Below, piece by piece: positions 41,893-53,900 of a stretch of 64,000 nt of DNA. The translations under genes and the position numbers were made by a program. How positions within the stretch are numbered: the stretch's first letter is position 1; every line of letters begins with the position of its first letter. The DNA lies in the NCBI GenBank assembly GCA_027886175.1, contig JAJNNQ010000002.1:10350001-10414000 (forward strand), in the 5' to 3' direction. Source of the stretch: Phylloscopus collybita (taxonomy: Eukaryota; Chordata; Aves; Passeriformes; Phylloscopidae). The notes beneath the pieces were generated by a model, which was not told the origin of the DNA, did no database searches, and worked only from the letters and a program-made list of their open reading frames with translations.

Positions 41893-44800
41893 TAGCCGAG
41901 ATCAGTGCGTTCCAAGGGCTGCATCGCTGCTCTTCCAGGCCTTGCCAGTGCATCCATGTGTTAATGCAAAGACTTGGTGAGGAAAATGGGGCAAGCAGCA
42001 GTAAGTGGGGAACTAAAACCATTTAATGAGCTGCGGCTGTGCCTGGGTGTGCAGAGCCCTTGTGTGTGCAGAGCCCTTGCAGCCGCACAAAGCCGCTGCA
42101 CAGGGACTGCACCGTCCAGATAATCTCGAAAACATCCAAGTCAGTGTCGTAATGGGACTTCACTGAGGCTTCGCAGGGTGTCCTGCCCACCCAGGAAAGT
42201 GCTTATACGTGCCTGGGCTTTTATTTCTTCTGTTTTGTAAATGAATAGGATTTTGAGACAGTAACTTGAAATTTGATTTCATATTGCATGTTCATGAGGT
42301 TGCCCAGAAGGACAGCACCTGGGAAGTATGGCCACCAAATTGCCGACCCCTTGTTCCTGGGTGTAAGAGCCTGGTTACCTGGTGCCATACATAAGGCTTA
42401 CATAAGAAGCCTGGTGCCAAATGAGAGTACATGGATTTTAAATGTAGGAAAGGGCAAGTGCTCCCCATGTCTCACACCGCTTGTCTTCAGTTCTTTGGCT
42501 ATGATGTTAACCAAAAAGAAAAAAAAAAAAAAAGGCATTTGAAGTATGCCGGGAATTTTTGTGTCCACCGTCTCTGACCTCTTCCTCCTCGTCTCTGGCA
42601 GGAGTTGCCTGCCTCGAGCTGCTGCTGCGGTCAGCCACTGTGGGGATTTTATCACCCTCTCATGACTTTGGATGCACTTTAGCCCTCCTGCCCCTGCTGC
42701 CCACATGCTGTCCTAGGGCACATCCACCACCTCCCCAGTGGCCACACACCTCCTGATTGCTCCAACACTCTTCATTTTCTCTGGTTGTCTCATTTGTGTT
42801 CTCCATGTAATTTTCCTTTTTCATTAATTTTTAAATTAAATAAGCCAATAAATTGCCATAGTTAAAGTGTAGAAGTTGTGCATTAACCAATATAACCTGT
42901 CATCTTTCTTAATTACTTACCTTTCTCATTCTTTTTTAAGGTTAGTGAAAAAATCCAGTAGCTTATGTAAAGCTTAGAACCTGGATATTAGCAAATTCAA
43001 TCTGTTTGCTCCCTATTTTCATTACACCTGATTTCTTCCCCACCTTCTACCAATTCACCTCCTCTCTTTGTCCTATTTTTCTGTATTTGTTTTGGGTTAG
43101 GTTCAAATCACACCCCTTTTATAGGACCTACTTCCAGTATGTGTTTCTTTTCAGTATATGTTTTAGCATATATTTCCAGACATGGCTAACACCATGAGGA
43201 ACCAGTCATGATAGGAACTTCAGCATTTTTTCAAATTAAAACCAAACAATGATGTAAACATATTTGAGAACAATGTTCTCAAAAGAATGAGCATATTTAA
43301 AAAAGTATTTCTGAGCCTTGCATGGAACCACGAGTTTACACTGCATGGTTCAGTTTTCAAATATTTCTAAATGTTTTCATATGCTTCTAGTTTATTATTG
43401 GTCACAACAAGGTTAATTTGCAGCAATGTTTGTATTCAAGGGTATACTGTTGTTTCTGTTGACTGTTCAGTTTTTTCATTTTACCAACAGTTTCCTAATC
43501 TGACCATAAGCTACTGTCTCTCTTTGCAGATTTCTTGTCATCAATATTTAGTTTTCTTCATGGCTTGTAACATTCATCTTAATGGAACATCAGGCTGGCA
43601 TTCTGCTGCAGACATTTATTTACTTTTAGTTGATGTTTATATTGGAAGGATGATTTTCTGGCTGTCTGTTTTCATATCACTGACATAGCGTTTGACAGGC
43701 AACCTTTCACAAACTTAACCAGTCTGAGCAAACAGAGTTTCAAAACACATTATTCCTAAACTTAATCACAAGATGGAAGTCTTTTATACGATCCCTTAGA
43801 CAACTTTAAAATATTTTTTCTTTTTTCTGCTGTTGTCTCTGAGATGTTTTGTACATCAAAGCTTTTCTTCTGTGAAACAAAACAGAAACTGGAGTATTAC
43901 ACTATTTTCTTTAAAAAAAATTCTTGCTGTGTAAGATTTCTGCTACACTGATAGTATAAGAGTAGAACATTATATTCTTTGTGAAGTATAGTCATACACA
44001 CACACATATATATGTAACATGACTTTTGCATCTTAAGAAAAGAGTAAATCATAAAAACCACTGGCATATGAAAATATAACAGATCTAAAATTAGTTTTGT
44101 TGACTTGTCTTAGTAAATGGCATAAAACCATTTTGATTACCGTGACCAGATTTTGCTTTCAGTTATTTAGTGAAAAATTCTGTGTAACTGCAATTGTGGC
44201 AAATGAGCTTTTCCAATGGTGAGAATGAGATGATAATTTAATTCTCAGTGTTTGAGTAGAGAGATACTTTGTGTTATTTTTCTTCAAAAGATTTTGTTTT
44301 CAATCATATGTTTATCTAGATATTTGGTATAAAAAGTCCCATGCCTACACAAGCTGTTTCTTTCAAAAAATTTCAACATAATCTGTTCAGGAATGGAAAT
44401 GCTATTTTGTGTTTAACCAAGAAGTTCCATTCTTTATCCTCTGCAGCAGAGGTTGGTCCAGTTGCCTTTTAGAAAAGGTTTTTGGGCAACTTATCTCCAT
44501 AACTTTTCCAGGTATTATTTCAGGACTAGATTATTTACTTCAAAAGCCTGAGAGTGAATTAACGTTTATATGATCTGAAGTGCCAGGGGATGGTATTGCC
44601 AGAGTCTGTACTCCAGAGGATCAATTTTTTTACTGATCTTCTGCTTTCCTTATTATGTTTGAACACATAGTGTACTCAGCTGTGTGAATTCTGACATGCT
44701 GAAGTAGCAGTGGCAGTAGAAATGCCATATTTGCATCTGTGACTATTTAAAGTGTCAGAAGTTTGTTATGTGAAGAGACAGGTGCTTGCATAAATTGTGT

Positions 44801-44907
44801 ACATTACATTGAAGTAGAGCCATTCCCCATTTTCTGCCCCATATTGCAATGTTGTCAAAGCCTCTCATCCCTACTCTGATTTTTCATTTCCTGTGCTAGC
44901 AGTGTAA
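41893..44907. other. Intergenic DNA upstream of PITRM1, no gene seen
   Basis: 3 kb of AT-rich sequence. A small imperfect tandem repeat of 'tgtgcagagcccttg' occurs at about 42050-42080 and a CA/TA microsatellite at about 43994-44014. Open frames are short and without recognised similarity. Confidence 0.6.
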
Positions 44908-45462
44908 AATCATAGAATCATTTAGTTTGGAAAAGACCTTTAAGATTATCAAGTTCAACCATTACCCTCACACTGCCAAGGCCACCTCTAAACCATGTCC
45001 CAGAGCAGCATATCTACACGTCTTTTAAATTCCTCTGGGACTGGTGACTCAACCACTTCTCTGTTCCAGTGATTGACGACTGCTTCCATTAAGATATTTT
45101 TCCTAATACCAATCTAAACTTCCCCTGGTGCAACTTAAGGTGATTTCCTCTCATCTCTTGTCACTGGGAGAAGACGCTGATCCCCAGCTGGCTGCAGCCT
45201 CCTTTCAGCTGGTGGTAGCAATGAGGTCTCCCCTGAGCCTCCTCTTCTACAAGCTGATTCCCCAGCTGACCCAACTGCTCCTCATAGAACTTGTGCTGCA
45301 GACCCTTAACCAACTCTGTTGCCCTTCTCTGGACACAATTCAGCACCTCAATGTCTTCCTTGTCAGGAGAGGCCCCAACTGAACACAGGATTTGAGGTGT
45401 GGCCTCACCAGTGTGGAGTACAGGGGTGCTACAACTCCCTCAGTCTTGCTGTCCAGACAAGT
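44908..45462 (-). mobile_element. CR1 LINE fragment, 3' part of a split copy
   Basis: Begins with the reversed CR1 end 'atcatagaatcatttagttt' and 'ggaaaagacctttaagatta', then runs through 'ttgcccttctctggacacaa' and 'gaggtgtggcctcaccagtg'. Homology stops where the LTR starts. Confidence 0.93.
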
Positions 45463-45996
45463 TGTGCTGGCTTTGACTGGGGTAGAATTAATTGCCCTCA
45501 TAGGGGCGGATATGGGGTTGATTTTGCTGAGCACAGGGTTGATATTTTTTGCGATGTTGAGCAGGGCTCACACTGAGCCAAGGCCTTCTCTGGTTTCTGT
45601 ATGGCCACGCTGGCCAAGAGGCTGGGGGTGCCTGTGAGGCTGGGAGGAAACACAGCCAGGACAGGTGACCCAACTGACCAAAGGGATACTCCAGACCGTG
45701 TGACATCGTGCTCAGTGTATAAAGTGGGGGAAAGAAGGAGAAAGGGGGGAGGTTTGGAATGATGGCGTTTGTGTTCCCCAGTCACCATTATGTGTGATGA
45801 GGCCCTGCCCTCCTGGAGATGACTGAACACCTGCCTGCCATGGCAAGTACAGAATTAATTCCTTGTTTTTGCTTTTCCTGGGTCTTTATCTCAATCCACA
45901 AGTCTTACCCTTTTGATTAGCTCCCCCATCCCACTGATGGGACAGTGAGCAAGCTGCTGTGTGGGGCTTGGTTGTTGGCTGGGGTAAAACACAACA
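45463..45996 (+). mobile_element. Solo LTR (ERVL-like family), inserted in a CR1
   Basis: Plus-oriented copy of the family at 30472 and 50422. It starts near TGTGCTGGCTTTGACTGGGG and ends near a GGGTAAAACACAACA tail, compatible with TG...CA ends. A TATAAAG box at 45718-45724 is intact, unlike the other two copies. No clear target-site duplication is seen. Class assignment is from memory. Confidence 0.85.
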
Positions 45997-46068
45997 CAAA
46001 CTGTGATGCCATTGGCCTTCTTGGCTACCTGAGCACCATGTACCTGGGCAATCACATGCTGCAGCTGA
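45997..46068 (-). mobile_element. CR1 LINE fragment, 5'-ward part of the split copy
   Basis: 'gatgccattggccttcttgg' followed by 'ctacctgagcac' is a hallmark of the CR1 RT-to-3' region on the minus strand. It continues the 44908-45462 copy beyond the LTR. Confidence 0.8.
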
Positions 46069-49000
46069 TTTGGAGTGATGTATGGACAGATTGCTCAGCA
46101 GAATGAGCATATAAGGGGTAGGCTCTTCTTTTCCCTCATCTGAGCACTCAGCTTTTCTGTTGCTCATCTTGTCTCTTTGAACACAACGTGGAATCTAATA
46201 TCCCTGGGAATTCTGCACTCATCAGGTTCCATTGCAATTAGTTGGCAGAGGAGAGGGGAACTCAGTGATAGGCAGGAAAAACATGAGCTGCAAGTCTAAT
46301 TTTCTTAGCAGACCAAGATGTAAAAAGGATATCCACTTAAAGTAATCAAAACATTCTCCAGTTCACTGACTCTTTCTGAAAAGCAAGGCATGTTGTATTA
46401 TAAGTAGTACTTGGTTTTAGATTTTGTACTGGGTCTTAAACAACTGTTTAAAATGCAGAACAAAATGCAAATTGATTTACACTTTATTATTGTAAGCAAA
46501 TGCTAAGCAGAAACCATCTGTATCTTCTACTGTTAATGTCTACATGGTGCTGCGGTTGGCCAGCTCTTGTAAACACATTGTAGACATGAGACACAATTTC
46601 AAGTCTTGTTAAATGCCTTTTACATGTCATCATTTTGTACCATTGAAATGAAACTTTAAAATGCGGGTTATTGTTCTGAAGATTTGGAGTCAAAACACTT
46701 CAGAAACGTTGAAGACGGTGCATTTTTTTTTTTAATTTGCTCAAACCTCTCGTTTTCAGTTAATCCTCAAGTATCATGGGTCAAACAATTTCTGCTAAGT
46801 TACATATGCCTTGGTAAGTCATAGACTGAAATAAATAGCATTTCATGAAGCACAAACCATTGCAATGTTGTCCCATGGCTTTTGTTCTTTATGGTGCTTT
46901 CTCCATGGCTGTAGTTACAGTGGCAGCTGGCTGGAAGGAGAGGTGCACAAGTACTGCTACCACCAGAGAGTCATCCTTTTGACAGACAGCTGCAGCTTCT
47001 GCAATCCTTGAGTTTCGGGCAGGGTACAGACATTCCTGTAAATCTCCTGGGAGCTACACCTAGGTAAGCTTGCAGAACTGAGGCAGGGTTTTTATCATGC
47101 ACATTTCATTTCTACTTACAGTTTTCAGGACATGTAAGTCTCTCTCCTTTAAATAATCCATAAAGTCTTCAAATAGGCAATGTGACCTAATCTGCTGAAT
47201 GATCTCATGCTTTGTCAGATGTAAAATATTATCCAAAGTGAATGAAATTAGATGATTTAAAGTTTTGAAAAGACATCTCTGAAATGCACGAACATATTTG
47301 TTTCATCTTCCTCATGTAACCCAAATAAAGAGAGCATTATGATGTACTCCACATAGTATACAGTTCATTACGTTCAGCAACGTCTCTCCGTGTATTAAAG
47401 CAAAATATTCTCTTTCATCTCTGTTCCTGATAAAGACCTGCCACCTTTTACTGCTTAATAATTGAAGGCAGCCTACTACAGAAGCTTAGTGTTGGCTGAC
47501 TGCCTGCAACAATAATATGAAAATTGAGTTAGTATTTTTGGTGGCTTTAGTAGTTATTAAAACTGAAGACTGTATGTCATGACTCCAGGAATCTTTTAAC
47601 TTTGACTTAAAAAAAGAAATCCTGACCTTGCTGAGGTTAATGGTGACTCCTGCATCACTATAATCTTCAGTCATCAAGTCTCTCTATTCTCAGAGGAATC
47701 ATGAATTAAGATTGCTATTCTTATCTGTTTTATATATAATAGGATTACATTAATTAATCAGTAGGACTCAGGAACAATATTAATTTATTTGTCAGAATCA
47801 TATAACACCTACGTGGTGACATATATAGGTGAAACTTCTTCTGGAGTTCTAGGAAAGTTGGCACACTTTTTACAGAAATGCAAGTTTATTTGTATGTATT
47901 TGAAATGCAAATATATGTTGCTCTTAATCCTTCATTATGACTTTCCAAACAAGGCAATTTTCTGAAATATTTATTTTGCATAAATGGATTTCCTAAACAA
48001 ATGGATCTAGTTTGAACACAGACTTCTAAGTCACCTCTGTGGTGATTTTATTCTGAAAACTTTGAGGGGTTTTTTGTGTTAGTTTTCTTGGCAACATGAA
48101 AAATAATTCAGTAGTGAATCTTTCCCAAGAGCTGCAAATGCTCTAAAGCTTGCTTTTTGCTCATTTTGACCAGAATCATAGCAAAACCAGTGTTAAAAGA
48201 ACTCATGATGTTAGCTTTGTAGCTACAGCCTCCTGCATTTCAGTGTGGATTTCATCCATATGTATGTGGAATGTACATGTCACTCAGCCTTCTATCCGTT
48301 TGCAATGTCATCTCCCATGTCTTTCACAAACTAATGGAGAATGAAGAGGATGTGAAAAAATTCTGATCAATTCAATGACCACTCTGCAAATAGGGTCAGC
48401 ACAGCAAGGTTTCATTTATGGGTTTGCCCTTCCATTTTATCAGGAGAAACTGGACTGGTCTATGACTAATGGGGTGTGTATTCACAAACAGAAAAATTCC
48501 AGCATGAAGTTGTGAGGCTATGACACCAGGGAACTTAAAAGACATTGGAAGACTCTAACTAAAAAAAGTGTAGCTAGAAATGTGGAATACTTGGAGCCTC
48601 CAAATCTTACTGTCAATAAAATATATATGATATTTTTCACTTTACCCATTTTATATGCTTCACATTTCTGTACTTAGCAAGTCAGAAAAAGGCACTCTGT
48701 TTCTAGAACATCAAATACAGTTTTTTAATTTTCCCTATAAGATGAATACCGAATAAAAACGTGAGCCCAAAAGTGGACATGATAATAACTTTGACTTATT
48801 CAACACTTAAACATAACTTAGGGTGCAATTGCATCCAGATGAGGCAATGTCTCATACAGTGCTGCTATGGGCCAAAGCTTTTGCCCTCTTGCAGTTTGTG
48901 TGCCATTATTATGATAAGCTTTTCTATTGTGGTTAACTCAAGCACATACGGTTTGTCATTCAAAACAGAACCTACAGAGCTTTCAATAAATGGAATAATG

Positions 49001-50421
49001 TACATCCTGAATGTCAGATGCAACATCAACCATTAGAAAAATCACCATACATGGCAAAATCATTGAATATATGAATTTGTTATATATATATGAATATATA
49101 TGCTCCAGGCCTGCTTACAGATACACTTCTTTCAGTAATTTATCCTTTAAAAATAGAGTTCACCAAACTCACATTTTGCCTTCAGACAACTGTGTTTGGC
49201 TAAAATAAACTATTTAACAGTGTGCTATGTAATGGATCAAGCACCCATGTATATGTCATACATTTGCAAACTATTTGAATAAATCAGTAAACATGCCAAG
49301 AATACATCCAGTTTGAGACTTTAGATGATAGGTGATAGATGATAGATTATAGATTATAGACAATAGACTGTAGACTATAGATTCTGCTCTCTTAATGTGG
49401 GCCCCAAACCTTCTTCTGGTACATCAACAGTTTCCAGAGGAAGGTTTGATGTAATTAAATTACAAGAAGGTCTGCATTTATTTGCAAAACTGAACAGTTA
49501 CAGTTTCTGATCCTGCTTAACATATTGTTCAAAAATAGAAGATACGAAGTCCAGCTAGGAATTCAAATACATTTTCATTTTCAAAAATAACAATTTTGCA
49601 CAAATAGGCTTTGAAATAATATCTCATGGGTAAGCTTATTTTGAGAGAAGATTAATTGGAGAATTACATAATGTTGTTAGTAAGCAATTAAAATTCAACA
49701 GAGCCTTAAAATTTACACCTTAGGGAACACTGGTCAAATTTACACATCTTTCAAAAATAAAAGTACAAACTGCTTCTGAAGTGCTATTACATGCCATGCA
49801 TATTTAAGAGTTTTCTGCTAAATGATCCGTTTAGCATTGCTTAAATTATCTTGGGAATACTCTTTTAGTTTGGTGACTTTGGAACTATCAAAAATTATTT
49901 GTCCTTTGCAACCAAACAGGTTTTGTTACACGCAGTCCATTCCTTGGATGACAATTCTGCTTTCTTCACACATATTAATGTGTTTTTTTTTAAGGAACCA
50001 ACACTGGAGAATTTTATATTGGTATGATAGTAGGTGTTGGATTAGGGATAAGTTAAAAAACTCCCTATCTTTCACTCCTTTGGAGGCTATGGAGAAGGAA
50101 AACTAATAGAATGCAAGACAAAGCTGATGGGTACTTGTGCCACACATAGGGAAATTAAACTTGGCCAGAGAACTGGAAAGGAGAGGAAAGCTAAACTGAG
50201 GCTATGCCATGGGAAGGGGTCATATCAGTTATAGGTGAGATTGAGGATCATGGCAGACTTAATGCTCAAGAAATGGTATTGGAAAATGACACCTGCTCTG
50301 ATTTGTTCCAGGAGAGTCACCATTTGCAAGTTTGTAGCTCCAGAAGCTCCTGAATCATCTTACAGATAGCTTTAATGTTCAGACTGATAGCTTTAGTGTT
50401 CAGTTTTTGCAGTGAGATTCA
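46069..50421. other. Intergenic DNA, no gene seen
   Basis: 4.35 kb of AT-rich sequence with a GATA-like degenerate repeat (49324-49382) and a TA-rich run near 49080-49100. ORFs are under 100 codons and none is recognised. Confidence 0.6.
49324..49382 (+). repeat. Degenerate GATA/TAGA-type microsatellite
   Basis: About 60 nt of diverged 'gata'/'taga' units (gatagatgatagattatag and variants). Confidence 0.85.
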
Positions 50422-50991
50422 TGGTTTAACCTCAGACAGCAACTAAACCCCACACAGCTGCTCACACACCCTCCCCGCAGTGGGAGAAAAGAGAATTGGG
50501 AGGGTAAAAAGTGAGGAAACTCATGGGTTAAGATAAAAAGTTTAATAGGGGGGACAAAAGTTGCATGTACGAGCAAAGGAAAACAAGGAATTCATTCCCT
50601 GCTTCCCATGTGCAGGCAGGTGTTCAGCCATGCCCAGGAAAGCAGGGTTCCATCGTGTGTAATGGTGACTTGGCACCTCCACCACTGTGAATGTCCTCCC
50701 CACCACCTTCCTCCCCCAGCTTTGTACTCTGAGCATGGTGTCACATGGTGTGGGACATCCCTTGGATCAGCTGGGGTCAGCTGTCCCCTCCAGCTGTCCC
50801 CTTTCTCTTGCTCCCCAGCCTCCTTGCTGGTGGGGCAGCCAGAGAAGCAGAAAAGGCTTTGACTATAAGCACTGCTCAGCAGTAGCTAGAACACCCCTGT
50901 GTTACCAACAGTGTTGCCTGCTCAAATGCAAAGCACAGCCACATGCTAGCTATTGGGAAGAAAATTAACTCTGTCCCAGCCAAAACCAGCA
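50422..50991 (-). mobile_element. Solo LTR (ERVL-like family)
   Basis: Minus-oriented full copy with ends tggtttaacc at 50422 and ccaaaaccagca at 50991, meaning TGCTGG...TTAAACCA on its own strand. It is collinear with the copies at 30472 and 45463. The TATA position has decayed to tacaaag. The flanks are not CR1. Confidence 0.85.
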
Positions 50992-53900
50992 TGGACAGCT
51001 CCCAGGATTGCACACAGCCCTGTCCTGCCAGCATCCCTGCAGCCCAGGAATTTCCATGACCTGAGCCTTTTCACATGAGCTGCAGTGAAGGATTTGTGAG
51101 CCCAAGAGAGCCAGGTTGGTTGTTGGTCACCAAGCCTCTGGAGAATGAAGGCTCCCCCTCATATCTTAACACCTCCTGGATATAAGACTGGGTCCTGTTT
51201 TGCAGCATTACTTCTACCTCAATCGTATTTAAAACTGATGCTATCATCCTTTTTTATGGCAAAGCCTTGGCTTAACCTCCACTCTCTTGTCGGTCACCCT
51301 GCTGGTTTTAGCTTCCCTCCTTTTGCTGCTACAATTGCATTATCGATTGGGTTGCCTCCAGGAGGAGCTTTTGTTTGACACAGTTGGCAGTGAGACAAGC
51401 CAAGCACTTAGAGCTCATTAGGTGGGTGGGATTAGATTCTAAAGCTAAAATCTGACACTGCAGCAAAGTGATAAAACTCCTCCAATGCTATTCACAACCT
51501 TCTCTGAAAACTGAAGGGAGTTATTGTATGTGCAATTTATGATTTGCTGTCTTAAAAGATCTCAGTAGAGGTGTGGATTTCCATTGAAATGATACAAAAT
51601 GTTTAATATGTGGTCTAGGCTGGGTTTTCATTGTTTTGCTTTCCAGAAAACTGTGCATGCCATGGCAGAGCTGTGCAATATGATTATTTTAACTTGAAAC
51701 TGAAAGCAAAATATAGGTTTGCAAATGGAGCAAAAAAGAAGTGTGTTTTAAAGTATCATAAAAGTGCTGCCATCACTGAAAAACTAAGCTGAACATATTC
51801 CATAATAGGAGCAAAACCAGATAAGTATTTTTCCTAAACCAAGAAGAACAATATCTCCTTTTTCACAGTACAGTGAAGATAAGGCCATGTTTGTGTGATA
51901 CAAGACAACACTGTGTTCCACATCCCTCTGCCAGCTCCAAGTTATTTGGTATGGCTGAAGGGCAGAGCACATTCCCATGCAGAGATACTTGTCTGAGTTA
52001 CAGAAACAGTGAGATTCTCATTCCATGGCAAAAACATCTCCTTAAGACAAGGTGCAATGTGACACTGGTGCATTTGTAATGCTTTTGGTTTTGTGGCTGG
52101 CCTGTCCATCCATCCACTGCTTGGTGCACACATACCTGGAATTAATGAATACCTGTGAGAAATGGTGCTAAGATATAGCATGAAAAGGCCACGAGGAAAT
52201 AAAACATCCTGTGTGCACATTTGGCATGTAAATAAACAGCACATTGTAAAAAATATCCCAACGTTGAGTGTCCTGTGAGTTACCAGGAATATCAGTTTAT
52301 GGTGTACTAGCTATTATCAGCAGTAAAGAATATTGTGGAAAAAACAGTGCATGATCAAAGACAGTATTCATTAATTAACAATTAACAATCTTCAGTCTTG
52401 TCTTTTCTGGGTTTTGTGTGCTGGGTTTTGCATACCAGTTAAAGTTTCTAAACTTAGTTTTGTGAAATAAATTCAAAGATTGGTATCTAACGAGTATTTC
52501 TCTAAAGGAGACAGGACCTATGAGAAATGTCCCACTCACAGTCTGGGCAGGAACAGTCTAGAAAGAAGATAACTGAATTGTGAAGAAACAACACTGCAGA
52601 GTCTCTGTAAAACTTCCTGGCTCTTACAGCTCCAAAGGGAACCACAAACAAGAAAAGAGTAGAGGCCTCTCGGCTTCAGATGTAAGAAAACAAAGTTTGA
52701 GCACTCACTGATCGGTAAATACTGCCCTGTGCAAAACATCATTCTTTAATTAAAACTCTTCCTGTCTGCCAAAGAAGAGGACACCATGTGGTTTTGCTGG
52801 CAGCTAACTTTAACAAATAGATTGTAGGTTTCTCTATATAGAATATTTTCTTAACTGGAAGATCGTAGTTGAAAGGAATGAATGTTTCTGCCCTTTGCAC
52901 CCTTGAACAGAGGGAAACACTAATTGTCCGTGAGGAAACAGCCAGCTCAGTTTTCCCATGGCCACTCAAGCTGTTGCACATCTGCACAGAATTAGAAGTT
53001 ATAATTTCCAACTAAACACGCATACGTATGTAAACTGTGCATTTATGAATTGTAGTTGTGCTTAAAGGCCATAATTAAAGATCGCAATCTTCTTGCCTAA
53101 AGGACTTCACATGAAAATGAAAGGACAGTTTTTGTCCCCAGACTTGCCTATGGAAATTTGGTTGAAATATTTTCCCATTATGAGCTATGATTAAGCAGTG
53201 CCTTGAAAAAAAATGTAATGAAAACATTCTCCATCATTTTCAATTGCAGTTTTCCAATTAAATCAGAGCATAACCTATTTGACAATTAGCACACAATGAT
53301 GTCTGTCCCTAGTGGTAAGAAATATCAGTTTGACTTTGCTATGATGAAAGCTTTTACTTTTCAGGGGTTGGTGCACGCACGTGTTTGGAACTAGGCTGAT
53401 ATCAAATATGTCCAACTGGAATATACATCCCACTCACTGATGGAATCTAGTGAGAGGTGTTTTCTGTGGGCGAAGTTCAACAGAAAGGAAATGGAAAAGG
53501 GGCCAATATCATAAGGGATTTGGAGCTGCACAGAGAATACTCCATATGTTAGCAACTGAAATCACCAGGCAGAGTGTGGAATGACACAGGGTGGCAGCAC
53601 AGATCAACAATACTGCCTTCTGCCTGTAGAAAGCATAATAAATCCCCGTGTCCTTGCAGAAATTTGTGATTTTTATTGGGGCTATTTTGTCCATGCTTAT
53701 TGTTTTCCTTAAAGATTGTTCACCTCAAGTTGGATTCAAGTCAAGGTAATTACTCTGGCCCATTCTAGTGCTAAATGAAGTCATTACTGGGTAAACAACC
53801 AGGCTCCTAGGGTGGGTAAAGCTAGACTTTCCAGGTAAAATCTTGGATTGTTGAAATCAAATGAATGGATTTTTATGGACTTTATAGGACCTGGACTTCA

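Noticed and set aside
41033..42026. Long plus-strand ORFs of 155-249 codons over the CpG island
   Set aside because: GC-rich DNA lacks stop codons by composition. The products are Pro/Ala/Arg-rich without any domain, and the region is accounted for by PITRM1 exons 1-2 and its promoter.
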